NCBI RefSeq assembly: GCF_003555505.1
Contig: NZ_CP032152.1
Location: 1,597,001 to 1,661,000 of the forward strand
DNA length: 64,000 nt
DNA from: Thermosynechococcus sichuanensis E542
GTDB lineage: Bacteria > Cyanobacteriota > Cyanobacteriia > Thermosynechococcales > Thermosynechococcaceae
Direction of reading: 5' to 3'
The notes beneath the pieces are model-generated. The model worked only from the letters and a program-made list of their open reading frames with translations. It did not search any database and was not told where the DNA came from. Position numbers and translations under genes: made by a program. Shown here piece by piece: positions 47,209 through 56,947 of the stretch. The stretch's first letter is position 1, and every line of letters begins with the position of its first letter.

Positions 47209-48456
47209 ATGTTAGAGCTTTTGGCAACGCTGGTATGGTACTGGGGACAGCCGCGCATTGAGGAACTCCAGCTACTACTTTTTCCGCCGGAAGTGGCATT
47301 GCATCAGTATCGCGATCGCTACCTGCAAACGCTGGCTCAAGAAGGTTTCTCCCCTAGTCAACAGGGGATTTGGGTTCAAAGTACACAACAGCTCCTCGTG
47401 AATCACCAAGGCGATCGCCCCCTTTCTGCTGCCTCGGTCACTAAAATCGCCACGAGCCTCGCCGTTCTGGATCAATACCCCTTTGACTATCAGTTCCTGA
47501 CTCGCATCGGCACCACAGGCACGCTAGAAAATGGTGTCCTCAGGGGGGATTTGGTCTTGATTGGCGGCAATGATCCCCTCTTTGTCTGGGAGGAAGCGAT
47601 CGCCATCGGTAATGCCCTCAATCGCTTGGGGATTCGTCAAGTGGCAGGGAATTTAGTCATCGTCCCCCCTTTTATGATGAACTTTTACCGTGAGCCGCAA
47701 ACTGCCGCAGCGCTATTCAGACTGGCCTTGGATCAGCACCGTTGGACACCTGAAATTCAAGCGGCCTATGCCGAGCACCTGAAGGCACAACCGCGACCCC
47801 AAGTGAGTATCAGAGGTGAAACACGCCTCCAAAGCACAATCCCCAGCAATGTCACAATTCGCCTAGAGCATCGCTCACTCCCCTTGGGGGAAATTGTGCG
47901 GCAAATGAATATCTACAGCAACAATGAGATTGCGGAAACGCTAGCAGAAATGGCAGGGGGTGCTGCAACCGTGGCTCAAGTCGCCGCTCGTAAAGCCAAT
48001 GTGCCCCCCAGTGAGATTCAACTGGTTAACGGCTCCGGTCTGGGGGAGGAAAATCGAATTTCGCCGCGGGCGGCTTGTGGGATGCTCTTTGCGCTCCAAG
48101 AGATGCTTGCTCAGAAAAACCATAGCCTAGCAGATGTGCTCCCCATGGCCGGGCGCGATCGCGGTACGTTAGAGTATCGTCAACTGCCTGCGGCAACGCT
48201 CGTGAAAACAGGATCCCTTTGGAATGTGAGTGCGTTGGTTGGCGTCTTACCTACAGCGAAATACGGCACCGTCTGTTTTGCCCTCCTCAATGGCGGTGGC
48301 ACCCTAGAGGGCTTTCGGCGGGCACAGGATCGCTATGTGCAGCACCTCAGTCAAACGTTACAACCGACTCAAAGACCGGGGGCGGAATTCCGCAGCCAAG
48401 CTGCCCCTCCGCGCTTGGGGGATCCACAGCGCATTCAACTGGTGACGGCTCAATAA
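47209..48456 (+). CDS. dacB: D-alanyl-D-alanine carboxypeptidase / PBP4-type peptidase
   Basis: 415 residues from ATG 47209. S13-family motifs: SVTK with the nucleophile Ser (AASVTKIATSLAVLD), the YSNNEIAE second Ser/Asn site and the VKTGSL box. It trims or hydrolyses peptidoglycan cross-links in the periplasm. No clear N-terminal signal peptide is seen at ATG 47209; the first 30 residues are only mildly hydrophobic, so export may need a more upstream start (47122 overlaps DUF2839). HerA-like gene follows after 3 nt. Confidence 0.88.
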   Translation: MLELLATLVWYWGQPRIEELQLLLFPPEVALHQYRDRYLQTLAQEGFSPSQQGIWVQSTQQLLVNHQGDRPLSAASVTKIATSLAVLDQYPFDYQFLTRIGTTGTLENGVLRGDLVLIGGNDPLFVWEEAIAIGNALNRLGIRQVAGNLVIVPPFMMNFYREPQTAAALFRLALDQHRWTPEIQAAYAEHLKAQPRPQVSIRGETRLQSTIPSNVTIRLEHRSLPLGEIVRQMNIYSNNEIAETLAEMAGGAATVAQVAARKANVPPSEIQLVNGSGLGEENRISPRAACGMLFALQEMLAQKNHSLADVLPMAGRDRGTLEYRQLPAATLVKTGSLWNVSALVGVLPTAKYGTVCFALLNGGGTLEGFRRAQDRYVQHLSQTLQPTQRPGAEFRSQAAPPRLGDPQRIQLVTAQ

Positions 48457-48459
48457 CCA

Positions 48460-50091
48460 ATGACCGCTCAACAATTGGGAATTGTCATTCAAGGCTCCCT
48501 CAGTCAAGGCTTGGAAGTGCGCCTCAGTGGCAATGTCTCCGTGGAGGAACTGCGGGTTGGCCAATTTTTGGTGGTGCAAGGCCAGCGATCGCGCTTCTTT
48601 TGTCTGCTAACGGATGTTGCACTTGGCACGGCTAATCCCCGCATTCTCCTGAATCCCCCAGCCCTTGAGGACACCTTTTTGCAGGAGGTACTGGCGGGTA
48701 CAGGTACGTTTGCGACGCTGAGTGTGGCACCGATGTTGATGATTCTCAAGGATGAGCAGGATTTACTGCCCGTCAAAACCATCCCTGCCCATTTTAGTCC
48801 TGTCTATGAAGCCAGTGAACGGGACTTTCGCGCCGTCTTTGGTTGGGAGGACGATCCGCAGCGGCGTAATTTTGCCATTGGTACCCCCTTGGATATGCAG
48901 GTACCCATTTGCTTGGATTTGGATCGCTTTGTCGAGCGCAGCAATGGCGTATTTGGCAAGTCGGGAACCGGCAAGTCCTTTTTGACGCGGCTACTGCTGT
49001 CGGGGATTATCCGCAAACAGGCGGCGGTGAACTTGATTTTTGATATGCACTCAGAGTATGGCTGGGAAGCAACCCGTGAAGGCAAACAACTGAGTACTGT
49101 TAAAGGATTGCGGCAACTGTTTCCCCGCCAAGTAAAGATCTATACCCTTGACCCTGAATCTACCCAACGGCGAGGGGTGCGTGATGCCCAAGAACTGTAC
49201 ATTGGCTTTGATCAAATTGAGGTGGAAGACTTGGCCTTGGTGCAAGCAGAACTCAATCTCTCGGAGGCCAGTCTTGAAAATGCCATTATTCTGCGCAATG
49301 AGTTTGGCAAGGGCTGGATTAGTCGTCTTTTGGTGATGACAAATCAGGAGATTCAGGAGTTTTGCGAAACCAAGATGGGCAGCAAAGCCTCGATCATGGC
49401 GCTGCAACGGAAACTGACACGGCTAGAACAACTGAAGTATCTCCGCAACACCTGTACCAAGAACTACATTGGCCAGATTTTGGACACCCTTGCGGCGGGT
49501 CAACATGTGGTGATTGAGTTTGGCTCCCAAGCAAATATGCTCTCCTATATGCTGGCGACGAATATTATTGCCCGCCGCATTCACCAAGCCTACGTGCAGC
49601 AGTCGGAGGTGTTTCTGCAAACCAAAAATCCCAGCGATCGCCCACGTCAACTGGTGATTACGATTGAAGAAGCCCATCGTTTCTTGGATCCAGCGACGGT
49701 GAAACAAACCATTTTTGGCACGATCGCCCGCGAAATGCGTAAGTACTTTGTCACGCTCCTTGTTGTAGATCAGCGCCCTTCAGGGATTGACAGCGAGATC
49801 ATGTCACAAATTGGCACCCGTATCACCGCACTCCTCAACGATGAAAAGGACATCGAGGCCATCTTCACTGGGGTGGCGGGTTCACAGCAGTTGCGCTCCG
49901 TTTTGGCCAAGCTGGATTCCAAACAACAGGCGCTTGTCCTTGGTCATGCGGTACCAATGCCCGTGGTGATCCAAACGCGAAGTTATGACGAAACCTTCTA
50001 TGCTGAGATCGGCGATCGCGACTGGGAGGAGCTACCTACACCCATGTTATTAGAGGCAGCTCAAGCGGCCAAGTCAGATCTGGGGATCTAG
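48460..50091 (+). CDS. HerA-like ATPase (DUF87/FtsK-HerA superfamily)
   Basis: 543 residues. N-terminal HAS-barrel-like beta domain (about 1-110), then a RecA-like motor: Walker A FGKSGTGKSFL (about 165-175), Walker B LVITIEEAHRFLD, and an arginine-finger region near IGTRITALLNDEKD. Archaeal HerA translocates DNA with the nuclease NurA in end resection, and bacterial HerA-like proteins also appear in defence systems. No NurA or SIR2 partner lies nearby. It follows dacB by 3 nt and may be a cyanobacterial core gene; its role is not established. Confidence 0.85.
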   Translation: MTAQQLGIVIQGSLSQGLEVRLSGNVSVEELRVGQFLVVQGQRSRFFCLLTDVALGTANPRILLNPPALEDTFLQEVLAGTGTFATLSVAPMLMILKDEQDLLPVKTIPAHFSPVYEASERDFRAVFGWEDDPQRRNFAIGTPLDMQVPICLDLDRFVERSNGVFGKSGTGKSFLTRLLLSGIIRKQAAVNLIFDMHSEYGWEATREGKQLSTVKGLRQLFPRQVKIYTLDPESTQRRGVRDAQELYIGFDQIEVEDLALVQAELNLSEASLENAIILRNEFGKGWISRLLVMTNQEIQEFCETKMGSKASIMALQRKLTRLEQLKYLRNTCTKNYIGQILDTLAAGQHVVIEFGSQANMLSYMLATNIIARRIHQAYVQQSEVFLQTKNPSDRPRQLVITIEEAHRFLDPATVKQTIFGTIAREMRKYFVTLLVVDQRPSGIDSEIMSQIGTRITALLNDEKDIEAIFTGVAGSQQLRSVLAKLDSKQQALVLGHAVPMPVVIQTRSYDETFYAEIGDRDWEELPTPMLLEAAQAAKSDLGI

Positions 50092-50142
50092 CCGAGGGCT
50101 TTAGAATTGATTCTGAATCAACTCTCAATGAGGAGAAACACT

Positions 50143-50370
50143 GTGGCGCACACCATTGTCACGAATACCTGCGAAGGGGTTGCCGATTGTGTAGAGGCCT
50201 GCCCAGTGGCCTGTATTCATCCGGGGCCGGGCAAAAATGCCAAGGGCACCGATTGGTACTGGATTGATTTTGCCACCTGTATTGACTGCGGCATTTGTTT
50301 GCAAGTGTGTCCTGTGGAGGGGGCGATCGTCCCTGAAGAACGGCCTGATCTGCAAGCAACACCGGCATGA
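50143..50370 (+). CDS. Bacterial-type dicluster ferredoxin
   Basis: 75 residues. Two iron-sulfur cluster Cys sets: CEGVADCVEACPVACIHPG (a 3Fe/4Fe-type spacing with CxxxxxC) and CIDCGICLQVCPVEGAI. This matches the small 7Fe/8Fe ferredoxins of cyanobacteria with a proline after the last Cys. GTG 50143 has GAGGAGAAA before it; the frame extends to 50107 without a better signal. It overlaps nagA by 4 nt (ATGA), so both are translated from one message. Confidence 0.9.
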   Translation: MAHTIVTNTCEGVADCVEACPVACIHPGPGKNAKGTDWYWIDFATCIDCGICLQVCPVEGAIVPEERPDLQATPA

Positions 50371-51548
50371 TGGCAGTGCAGTGGCTGGATCGCGTGCGGC
50401 TTTTGGGGAGCGATCGCTGGCAACAGATACAACTCACGAATGGCAAAGTGACGGCGATCGGCACCGACCTGATTCCCCCCGATTACTCTGAGGTACTGGA
50501 CTTCGGCGGCGATTATCTCTCCCTTGGGGGCGTTGATCTGCAAATTAACGGTGCCTTGGGCATGCCCTTTCCTTGGCTAAAAACAACTGAGCCGTTGCCA
50601 GAAATTGGCCGCTATCTTTGGCAACAGGGGATTGATGCCTACGCCCCGACAATTGTGACTGCGCCCCTCGCTGCAATTCACACTGCCTTGAGGGTGATCC
50701 ACGAATACGCCCCCAATGGACAAGAGCCTGAGGCCAAGATTTTGGGTGTGCATTTGGAGGGGCCATTTCTCAATCCCCAGAAACGCGGTGCCCATCCTCG
50801 GTCTCATCTTCAGCCCTTGAGCCTAGAAAGGGTGCAAACCGTTCTCGGGGAGTTTAGTGATGCCGTTCAGATTCTCACCCTCGCTCCAGAATTAGATGAC
50901 AGTGGTGAAGTGCTGCCCTATCTGCGGCAGTTGGGGATCACCGTGAGTTTGGGTCACTCTTTGGCCACCGTGGAGGAAGCGCAGGCAGCTTTTGATGCCG
51001 GTGCCACAATGATTACCCATGCCTTTAATGCCATGCCGCCTCTGCATCATCGCGAGCCGGGGTTGTTGGCGGCGGCCTTGACGGATCAGCGGGTCTGGTG
51101 CGGTGTGATTGGTGATGGGGTTCATGTTCATCCCCAAATGCTGAAGGTCTTGTGGCAGTGTGCGGGCGATCGCCTGTTTTTGGTCAGTGATGCCTTAGCA
51201 CCCCTTGGCTTGGGGGATGGCATTTATCCATGGGATCAACGGCACATTGCAGTGAAAAATGGCACCGCACGCCTTGAGGATGGGACTCTCTGTGGCACAA
51301 CCGTTCCCCTCTTGGCCATGGTGGGGCGCTTGGTGGATTGGGGGGTGTGTGATTTTGAAGCGGCTCTTGCCTTGGCAACACTAAACCCTCGCCGTGCCAT
51401 TGGTTTGACGACGGCGTTACTCGGGCAACCAGTGAGTCATCTCCTGCGCTGGCGATCGCCCCACCATTACGAGCGCTTGGTCAATGATCTAGATGCCACC
51501 TTGCTCAGCCACGATCGCGAGAATCATGAGGATGGCATAAATCGCTGA
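50367..51548 (+). CDS. nagA: N-acetylglucosamine-6-phosphate deacetylase
   Basis: 393 residues. Amidohydrolase-fold enzyme. LHLEGPFLNPQKRGAHP carries the metal-site Glu, SLGHSLATVEEA and THAFNAMPPLHHREPG carry the His residues, and VSDALAPLG the catalytic Asp. It removes acetate from GlcNAc-6-P in amino-sugar recycling. No nagB is adjacent. Its start overlaps the ferredoxin gene by 4 nt, and its 3' end overlaps the CD225 gene on the other strand by 60 nt. Confidence 0.92.
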   Translation: MMAVQWLDRVRLLGSDRWQQIQLTNGKVTAIGTDLIPPDYSEVLDFGGDYLSLGGVDLQINGALGMPFPWLKTTEPLPEIGRYLWQQGIDAYAPTIVTAPLAAIHTALRVIHEYAPNGQEPEAKILGVHLEGPFLNPQKRGAHPRSHLQPLSLERVQTVLGEFSDAVQILTLAPELDDSGEVLPYLRQLGITVSLGHSLATVEEAQAAFDAGATMITHAFNAMPPLHHREPGLLAAALTDQRVWCGVIGDGVHVHPQMLKVLWQCAGDRLFLVSDALAPLGLGDGIYPWDQRHIAVKNGTARLEDGTLCGTTVPLLAMVGRLVDWGVCDFEAALALATLNPRRAIGLTTALLGQPVSHLLRWRSPHHYERLVNDLDATLLSHDRENHEDGINR

Positions 51549-51758
51549 GCCAAGAAATCCCAAGATAAAGGCAATCAATGTGAATAGCTTTGCTTTATTC
51601 GAGGCATCCAATGCCCCAGCGCGATCGCCTGCCGCTAACCTTGAATTAACTTGGGCAGCAAAAATAATAGCGACAATACCGAAGGGCAAACAGCAGCAAA
51701 TCGTGGACAGAATCGCTGGAACCATATAATTGGGAATATTTTCATTTGAAGGGTTCAT
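51489..51758 (-). CDS. CD225/dispanin-family small membrane protein
   Basis: 89 residues with two hydrophobic segments (about 12-37 and 60-86) joined by a loop with the CD225 signature: CCCLPFGIVAIIFAAQV and DASNKAKLFTLIAF. The family includes vertebrate interferon-induced transmembrane proteins, which block virus entry, and many bacterial members of unknown function. A Cys run (CCC) at the first segment is a possible lipidation-like feature. The last 60 nt lie antisense to the end of nagA. Confidence 0.88.
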   Translation of the reverse strand: MNPSNENIPNYMVPAILSTICCCLPFGIVAIIFAAQVNSRLAAGDRAGALDASNKAKLFTLIAFILGFLGSAIYAILMILAIVAEQGGI

Positions 51759-51974
51759 TGTTAAATTTCCTTAAAAATCAGGTTTGAAAGGGTTTAGAAA
51801 ATTGCCAGCAATTGATTAGCTATCTTTGAACAAGCACAGGCTAGCCTATTTTTTCTCTAAAGGCAATCATCTGCCTTCCACTTTTGCCAAGAGTCGTCCT
51901 CAGTCACCGCAAACGTCGGTAGGGTATGGCAAACTAAAGAGGAATTCACTTAGCTTGCAACACGGAAACTGATC

Positions 51975-52850
51975 GTGCCTAAAATGCTTGCCCGTTTCAC
52001 CCTAAGTCTGGGTCTTGTTCTCCTGAGTGGCAGTCTGGCAACGGCACAAGTGGTGTTACCGCGCACCCTTGAACTCAATGCCAAGGAGATGGAGCAAAAT
52101 GGCTTTATCGTGGCGCAAGAAGCCCTGCAACTGGCGCAGTTCCAGCAATTTCAAGATGCGTTGGTGCGGGCAAAACTGGCAGTGCAGTTGGCTCCTCAAG
52201 CCCACGAAATTTGGGCATTGCTGGGGGGACTCTACCTTACCGTCAATCAACCCAAGGATGCGGTGCCAGCCCTAGAGCAGTCTTTGAAACTCAATGATAA
52301 GAATCCCGGAGCTTATTTTAATTTAGGCTCTGCCCATTTTCGCTTGGGACAGTATGGAGCATCGGTGCGGGCGATCGAGCAGGGATTGGCACTGAAACCC
52401 GATGCCACCGAGGAATGGTTTAACCTTGGCAATGCCTATCTCAAGTTGGGACAAAAGGATCGGGCGATCGAACAGTATCGCCGCTCATTACGCTTGGATC
52501 GACGGTTTTGGCCAGCCTACACCAACATTGGTCTTGTGCTCTACGAACAGGGGAATATCCGCCAAGCAGCTAAAAACTGGGAACAGGCGGCAGACATTGA
52601 CCCCAAGGCAAGTGAACCGAAACTGGCTCTAGCCACTGCCTTGCTGCAACTAGGGAATGAAGCAAGAGCACTACAACTAGCGGAGGAAGCCCTGCGCCTT
52701 GATAGCCGCTATGGCACGGTGGAGTTTCAACGGGAAAACCTCTGGGGCGATCGCTTGGTAGCAGATACGCAAGTCCTATTGGCCAAGCCCCCCCTGCGGG
52801 CACTGATGAGCCAACTCCAACCTGAGCAATCTGCCCTGCCTCAGCCCTAG
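51975..52850 (+). CDS. Exported TPR protein
   Basis: 291 residues. A signal peptide (LARFTLSLGLVLLSGSLATA) is followed by about five tetratricopeptide units (for example PGAYFNLGSAHFRLGQYGAS, TEEWFNLGNAYLKLGQKDRA, WPAYTNIGLVLYEQGNIRQA). It is a scaffold in the periplasm or thylakoid lumen. Start GTG 51975 or ATG 51984 cannot be separated; GTG has a GGA nearer. The GNAT gene starts two bases after the stop, so they form an operon. Confidence 0.82.
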   Translation: MPKMLARFTLSLGLVLLSGSLATAQVVLPRTLELNAKEMEQNGFIVAQEALQLAQFQQFQDALVRAKLAVQLAPQAHEIWALLGGLYLTVNQPKDAVPALEQSLKLNDKNPGAYFNLGSAHFRLGQYGASVRAIEQGLALKPDATEEWFNLGNAYLKLGQKDRAIEQYRRSLRLDRRFWPAYTNIGLVLYEQGNIRQAAKNWEQAADIDPKASEPKLALATALLQLGNEARALQLAEEALRLDSRYGTVEFQRENLWGDRLVADTQVLLAKPPLRALMSQLQPEQSALPQP

Positions 52851-52851
52851 G

Positions 52852-53391
52852 ATGATTGAAATTCGCCTAGCAGAGATTACCGACTTACCCAAGGTGGCTC
52901 AACTTGTGGCGCTGAGTTTTCATCCCGGTGGCGGTTGGCAAGCCCTTTGGCGCAGTTTTGTCCAGTTGGGGATTGAGCAGGATTTGCGCGATCGCTGGCA
53001 GCGTGAGCGTCCCCACTACCACTGTTGGCTAGCCGTCCTATCCACGGGTAGATCTACTTTATGTGTGGGAAGTGTTGAAGTACAGCTCCGCGAGATCAAG
53101 GGTAAACCAAAACCTTATCTTTCTAATTTGGCGGTTCACCCTGACTACCGGCGTCGAGGGATTGGCCGGCGGCTATTGCACACTGTTGAAGCCAGCCTTT
53201 GCGCCACCTATTCCGATCTCTATCTTCACGTCCTCGCGCAAAATGAAGCGGCGCAGCAGTTATATGCCCGCTGTGGCTTTGAAGTCGTTGAGGAAGGCTT
53301 TACGTTTTGGAGAGAACGCAAATTACTTCTGCGCAAGTCCCTAGTGGGCGATCGCCCCTATTCCCCTTCAGCCATGTCATCTTGGGTATGA
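52852..53391 (+). CDS. GNAT-family N-acetyltransferase
   Basis: 179 residues. A GNAT fold with the acetyl-CoA loop [18 protein letters not shown] (R/Q-x-x-G-x-G/A motif) and C-terminal [16 protein letters not shown]. The style is that of RimI-like or thylakoid/chloroplast-type acetyltransferases. The substrate is not known. Its last 34 nt overlap the recA 3' end on the other strand. Confidence 0.87.
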   Translation: MIEIRLAEITDLPKVAQLVALSFHPGGGWQALWRSFVQLGIEQDLRDRWQRERPHYHCWLAVLSTGRSTLCVGSVEVQLREIKGKPKPYLSNLAVHPDYRRRGIGRRLLHTVEASLCATYSDLYLHVLAQNEAAQQLYARCGFEVVEEGFTFWRERKLLLRKSLVGDRPYSPSAMSSWV

Positions 53392-54416
53392 GTCACCCTA
53401 TTGGCAGAGACGGCTGCCCCTTGATCGAGCTTTTGCCGTACCTGCTGCTCCACCTCTTGGGCAAAGGCAGGGTTTTCTTCCATGTACTTAATTGTGTTGT
53501 CACGGCCTTGGGCAAGATTTTCGCCGTTGTAGGAATACCAAGCCCCTTTGCGGGTCATAACACCCGTTTCTTCGGCCATATCGAGAATGCAGCCGAGATT
53601 GGAAATGCCCTTGCCAAAAATGATGTCAAATTCGGCAATGCGAAAGGGCGGTGCCACCTTGTTTTTGGCCACCTTGACTTTGGCGCGAATCCCAAATTCC
53701 TCCGTTCCCTTTTTCAGGGTTTGCACCCGCCGAATATCCAAACGTACTGAGGCATAGAACTTGAGGGCGGTTCCCCCCGTTGTTGTTTCTGGGTTACCGT
53801 AGGTGACGCCAATCTTTTGCCGCAATTGGTTCAGGAAAATCACGGTGCAGCCCGTTTTACCAATATTGCCGGTAATTTTGCGCAGGGCTTGGCTCATGAG
53901 GCGGGCTTGCAGCCCCACGTGGCTATCCCCCATGTCCCCCTCAATTTCGGCGCGGGGCACCAACGCGGCAACGGAGTCCACCACCACAATATCTACGGCT
54001 GTGGAGCGCACCAGTTGATCAACGATTTCTAGACCCGCTTCCCCAGTATCTGGCTGAGCCACCAGTAGGTTTTCAATGTCCACGCCGAGGGCAGCCGCAT
54101 AGGTGGGATCAAGGGCATGTTCAGCATCGACAAAGGCCGCTACCCCACCGGCTTTTTGCACTTCGGCCACGGCATGGAGCGCCAAGGTGGTTTTCCCTGA
54201 ACTTTCAGGGCCATAAATTTCAATGATCCGCCCCTTCGGCAGGCCACCGCCCAAAGCCAGGTCAAGGGTAAGTGCCCCACTGGAAATGGTCTCCACCTTC
54301 ATACGGGTGGCATCTCCAAGGCGCATGATGCTGCCCTTACCAAAAGTCCGCTCAATTTGGGAGACGGCAAGCTCAAGGGCTTTGCGCTTTTCGGGAGAGA
54401 GGGTGGTGTCACTCAT
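53358..54416 (-). CDS. recA: Recombinase A
   Basis: 352 residues. Strand exchange and LexA/UmuD co-protease. Walker [11 protein letters not shown] (about 66-75), Walker [14 protein letters not shown], the L2 loop with [20 protein letters not shown], and the usual acidic C-terminus ([11 protein letters not shown]). Leftward, 73 nt after the end of the gene at 54490. No LexA-type box was recognised in that gap. Confidence 0.96.
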   Translation of the reverse strand: MSDTTLSPEKRKALELAVSQIERTFGKGSIMRLGDATRMKVETISSGALTLDLALGGGLPKGRIIEIYGPESSGKTTLALHAVAEVQKAGGVAAFVDAEHALDPTYAAALGVDIENLLVAQPDTGEAGLEIVDQLVRSTAVDIVVVDSVAALVPRAEIEGDMGDSHVGLQARLMSQALRKITGNIGKTGCTVIFLNQLRQKIGVTYGNPETTTGGTALKFYASVRLDIRRVQTLKKGTEEFGIRAKVKVAKNKVAPPFRIAEFDIIFGKGISNLGCILDMAEETGVMTRKGAWYSYNGENLAQGRDNTIKYMEENPAFAQEVEQQVRQKLDQGAAVSANRVTHTQDDMAEGE

Positions 54417-54489
54417 AGAAAGCTGAAGAAGTTGGCACTTTTCTAGGTTAGCGGATTGGCGAAATTGATCACTAAGCTGAGAAAGTAAA

Positions 54490-55284
54490 TTAGATCAGCT
54501 TGCGACGCACAACAATGGCATTGTCACCCACCACCGGATCGCGGACAAGCTGCCGTCCTTCAGTATCCACAACAATCACAGTCTGATACCCCAAATCATG
54601 GGCGGTTTGCCAAAGGTTTTGGGCTAGTTGATCCTGCTTTGTAGGACTGAGATCATACCAACTGTTGGCCAGCATCAGTTCCAAGCGCTGTTCGTTGGGG
54701 GTGAGGGTTAGGGTGGGATCAAGGGCGTTGCTGTAGCGATCGCAAATGGCCAGCAATTGCTGGCGGACGGTGAGGCTGTCACTGACGAAGGCGGAATTGG
54801 CGATCAACCCTGGTGATGGAGTGGGTGTTGGTGTCGGCTTTGGCATCGGGGCGGGTGGGGGCGTTGCCGCTATTGGTGTGGGTGCCGGGCGGGGTTGCAC
54901 AAGAACGCTGGGTTGGGGACGCTTGACCTCTTTCACCGTCGGCCGCGGGGGAGATTGAAACCAACTGAGGGGATTCAACCAGAGCAGAATCAGCAGTAGG
55001 GCGATCGCGATCCCTGTTAATGTGGCGCGGTTATAACGCTCCTGTAGATGACTCGGCAGCCGTTGCTGTACCCAGCCTATTCCTTGCCACCAGAGGGCTG
55101 CCCCTCGACCAACCCATGAATGTTCGGGATTGAACTGCTCTGGGGCGATCGCCCGTTGTGTGGCCACTCCCTTGAGTTGCTCTGTGGCCTTGTTGAGCAG
55201 TTCACTGATCCCCTGAAGGGTGGCGATCGCTTCCCGTAACAGCAGGGGGAAAAGTTGTTGCCAAAGGGTGGGCTTGGGGGTCAT
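54490..55284 (-). CDS. Hypothetical membrane protein with proline-rich linker
   Basis: 264 residues. An N-terminal amphipathic helical part, one membrane segment (about 92-108, [18 protein letters not shown]), a Pro/Ala/Thr-rich linker (about 135-165, for example [15 protein letters not shown]) and a C-terminal domain of about 95 residues ending [14 protein letters not shown]. The orientation would place the C-terminal domain outside the cytoplasm. The family is not recognised. Divergent from the thioredoxin-like gene. Confidence 0.6.
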   Translation of the reverse strand: MTPKPTLWQQLFPLLLREAIATLQGISELLNKATEQLKGVATQRAIAPEQFNPEHSWVGRGAALWWQGIGWVQQRLPSHLQERYNRATLTGIAIALLLILLWLNPLSWFQSPPRPTVKEVKRPQPSVLVQPRPAPTPIAATPPPAPMPKPTPTPTPSPGLIANSAFVSDSLTVRQQLLAICDRYSNALDPTLTLTPNEQRLELMLANSWYDLSPTKQDQLAQNLWQTAHDLGYQTVIVVDTEGRQLVRDPVVGDNAIVVRRKLI

Positions 55285-55406
55285 TGGGGAGCGCCAATCG
55301 ATCGTCTGAGCTATTTTTGATCCTACGGCATCCTATGGCCGCAAATCGCTGCTGCAAAACCGCCGCTGACTGCTACCATGATCCCAAGACAAAACGAGAT
55401 AACAAC

Positions 55407-55775
55407 GTGAAGGGCATTCAGCAATTTAATATTGAAGGATTCCAGCGGCAAATTCGCAGTGCCCCCGTGCCTGTGATCGTGCATTTTTGGGCCCCTTGGT
55501 GTGGCCTCTGCCGCCTGATTGATCCCCTGCTGGATCAACTGGAGCAGTCACTGCCCCAACGGTTGCAAATTCTCAGGATCAATGCCGATGAGAATTTTGC
55601 TCTCAGTCGTCACTTTCAACTGACGAGCTTGCCAACCCTTCTTTTTTTTGATCATGGGGAATTGGTGCAGCGGTTTGACCCTGCTCTTGTGAAGGGGGAC
55701 TTTCGTCAAGCGTTGCAGCAACTGCTTGCCCACTCGTTTCCTAGCTTGTCCCCTGTTGAATCACGCCACTCCTAA
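55407..55775 (+). CDS. Thioredoxin-like protein with WCGLC active site
   Basis: 122 residues from GTG 55407. The thioredoxin fold is clear: VIVHFWAPWCGLCRLIDPLL, the cis-Pro in LTSLPTLLFFDHGE, and the C-terminal helix. The redox motif is Cys-Gly-Leu-Cys rather than Cys-Gly-Pro-Cys; replacing the Pro normally changes the redox potential. The frame is open to 55284 and has ATG 55335, but the family fold begins at the GTG. The DUF58 gene follows after 14 nt. Confidence 0.78.
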   Translation: MKGIQQFNIEGFQRQIRSAPVPVIVHFWAPWCGLCRLIDPLLDQLEQSLPQRLQILRINADENFALSRHFQLTSLPTLLFFDHGELVQRFDPALVKGDFRQALQQLLAHSFPSLSPVESRHS

Positions 55776-55789
55776 GGCCAAACGTTCCG

Positions 55790-56947
55790 ATGAGGAAGCT
55801 GCGTCGCCTCAATCAGTTTTTAGAGGAACGCTGGGTGACCCCCGCCTATGCTGGACTGCTGCTGTTGGGGATGAATCTGTTTCTTTTTGCGGCAGCCATT
55901 AATTCGATGGCGGGTTGGCTGTACGTGATTACAGGGATCATTTTCGGTCTGCTTTTGGTGGCCGCGATTCTACCGCCGCGCTATTTGCGGGGATTGGTGC
56001 TGGAGCGAGCCAAGGTGGAGCCAGTTCATGCGGGCGATCGCCTACGCCTCACGGTCTTTCTCAGCAATGCCACCCAAACGCCTCGCCACAATTTGCAAGT
56101 GATTGACCCCGTTCCCCGTGGTCTCTGGTCAGCTACCCAGCGCGAATCTCCCCAACAGGCGATCGAGCGGCTGCCACCGCAGGAAACAATCACTTGGCAG
56201 TACGATCTCATCCCGCCGCGTCGGGGGATTTATGAGTGGCAACAACTTCGGTTACGCACTGCCGCCCCCTTGGGCCTCTTTTGGTGTCAGCGTTCATTTC
56301 GCGTACCGCAGCAGGTGGTGGTTTATCCACAGGTTCTGCAATTGCAACAGTGTCCTTTGCTGGATCAACTGGGGCAAGAGATCTCCCAAGAGTGGCGTGA
56401 TCGCCGGCATCATCTTCACGTTGCTCAGGAAGGCATTACCCGCGCCTTACGTCCCTACCGCTGGGGAGACCCGTTGCGTTTGGTGCATTGGCGCACCAGC
56501 GCCCGGTATGGGGAACTGCGGGTACGCGAGTTTGACACCTTTAGTGGGGGCAATGCCGTGACTGTTGCCCTCGATACCCGTCCCCACTGGCGCGAGGAAG
56601 ACTTTGAACAAGCGGTGATTGCGGCGGCCAGCCTCTACCTTTACAGTTTGCAACAGCAAATTCCCGTGCAGTTTTGGAGTCCGGCGACGGGGATGCTCCA
56701 CGGTCAGCCAACGGTACTGCGGGCACTGGCGGCGATCGCCCCCTGCGACAGGTCTGCTGAGTATCCGATTGATTCCCTTGTCTGGCTTACCAGTCAATGG
56801 CCTAGCCCTCAACCTCTGCCCGCCGGCAGTGTCACCGTGCTCTGGGGAGAGCCACCCCCACGGCAGCAAGGGGCAATTCTCTGGATTGATCGCGATCGCC
56901 CCCTCGGCAGCCAATTACAAACCGCTGTCAGCTATCCCCTGCCTTAG
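55790..56947 (+). CDS. DUF58-domain membrane protein
   Basis: 385 residues. Two membrane segments at the N-terminus (about 18-37 and 42-62), a beta-sandwich part, then DUF58 (vWA-like) with YRWGDPLRLVHWRTSARYGELRV-type signature at about 222-245 (quoted in part: GDPLRLVHWRTSA). DUF58 proteins usually pair with a MoxR AAA ATPase; here the only MoxR is 5 kb away beside a second DUF58 gene. The stop shares TTAG with the convergent CHAT gene. Confidence 0.85.
   Translation: MRKLRRLNQFLEERWVTPAYAGLLLLGMNLFLFAAAINSMAGWLYVITGIIFGLLLVAAILPPRYLRGLVLERAKVEPVHAGDRLRLTVFLSNATQTPRHNLQVIDPVPRGLWSATQRESPQQAIERLPPQETITWQYDLIPPRRGIYEWQQLRLRTAAPLGLFWCQRSFRVPQQVVVYPQVLQLQQCPLLDQLGQEISQEWRDRRHHLHVAQEGITRALRPYRWGDPLRLVHWRTSARYGELRVREFDTFSGGNAVTVALDTRPHWREEDFEQAVIAAASLYLYSLQQQIPVQFWSPATGMLHGQPTVLRALAAIAPCDRSAEYPIDSLVWLTSQWPSPQPLPAGSVTVLWGEPPPRQQGAILWIDRDRPLGSQLQTAVSYPLP

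Noticed and set aside
51829-51848. AGGCTAGCCT followed by a T run as a terminator
   Set aside because: The palindrome has no loop, leaving a stem of three pairs; too weak to support.
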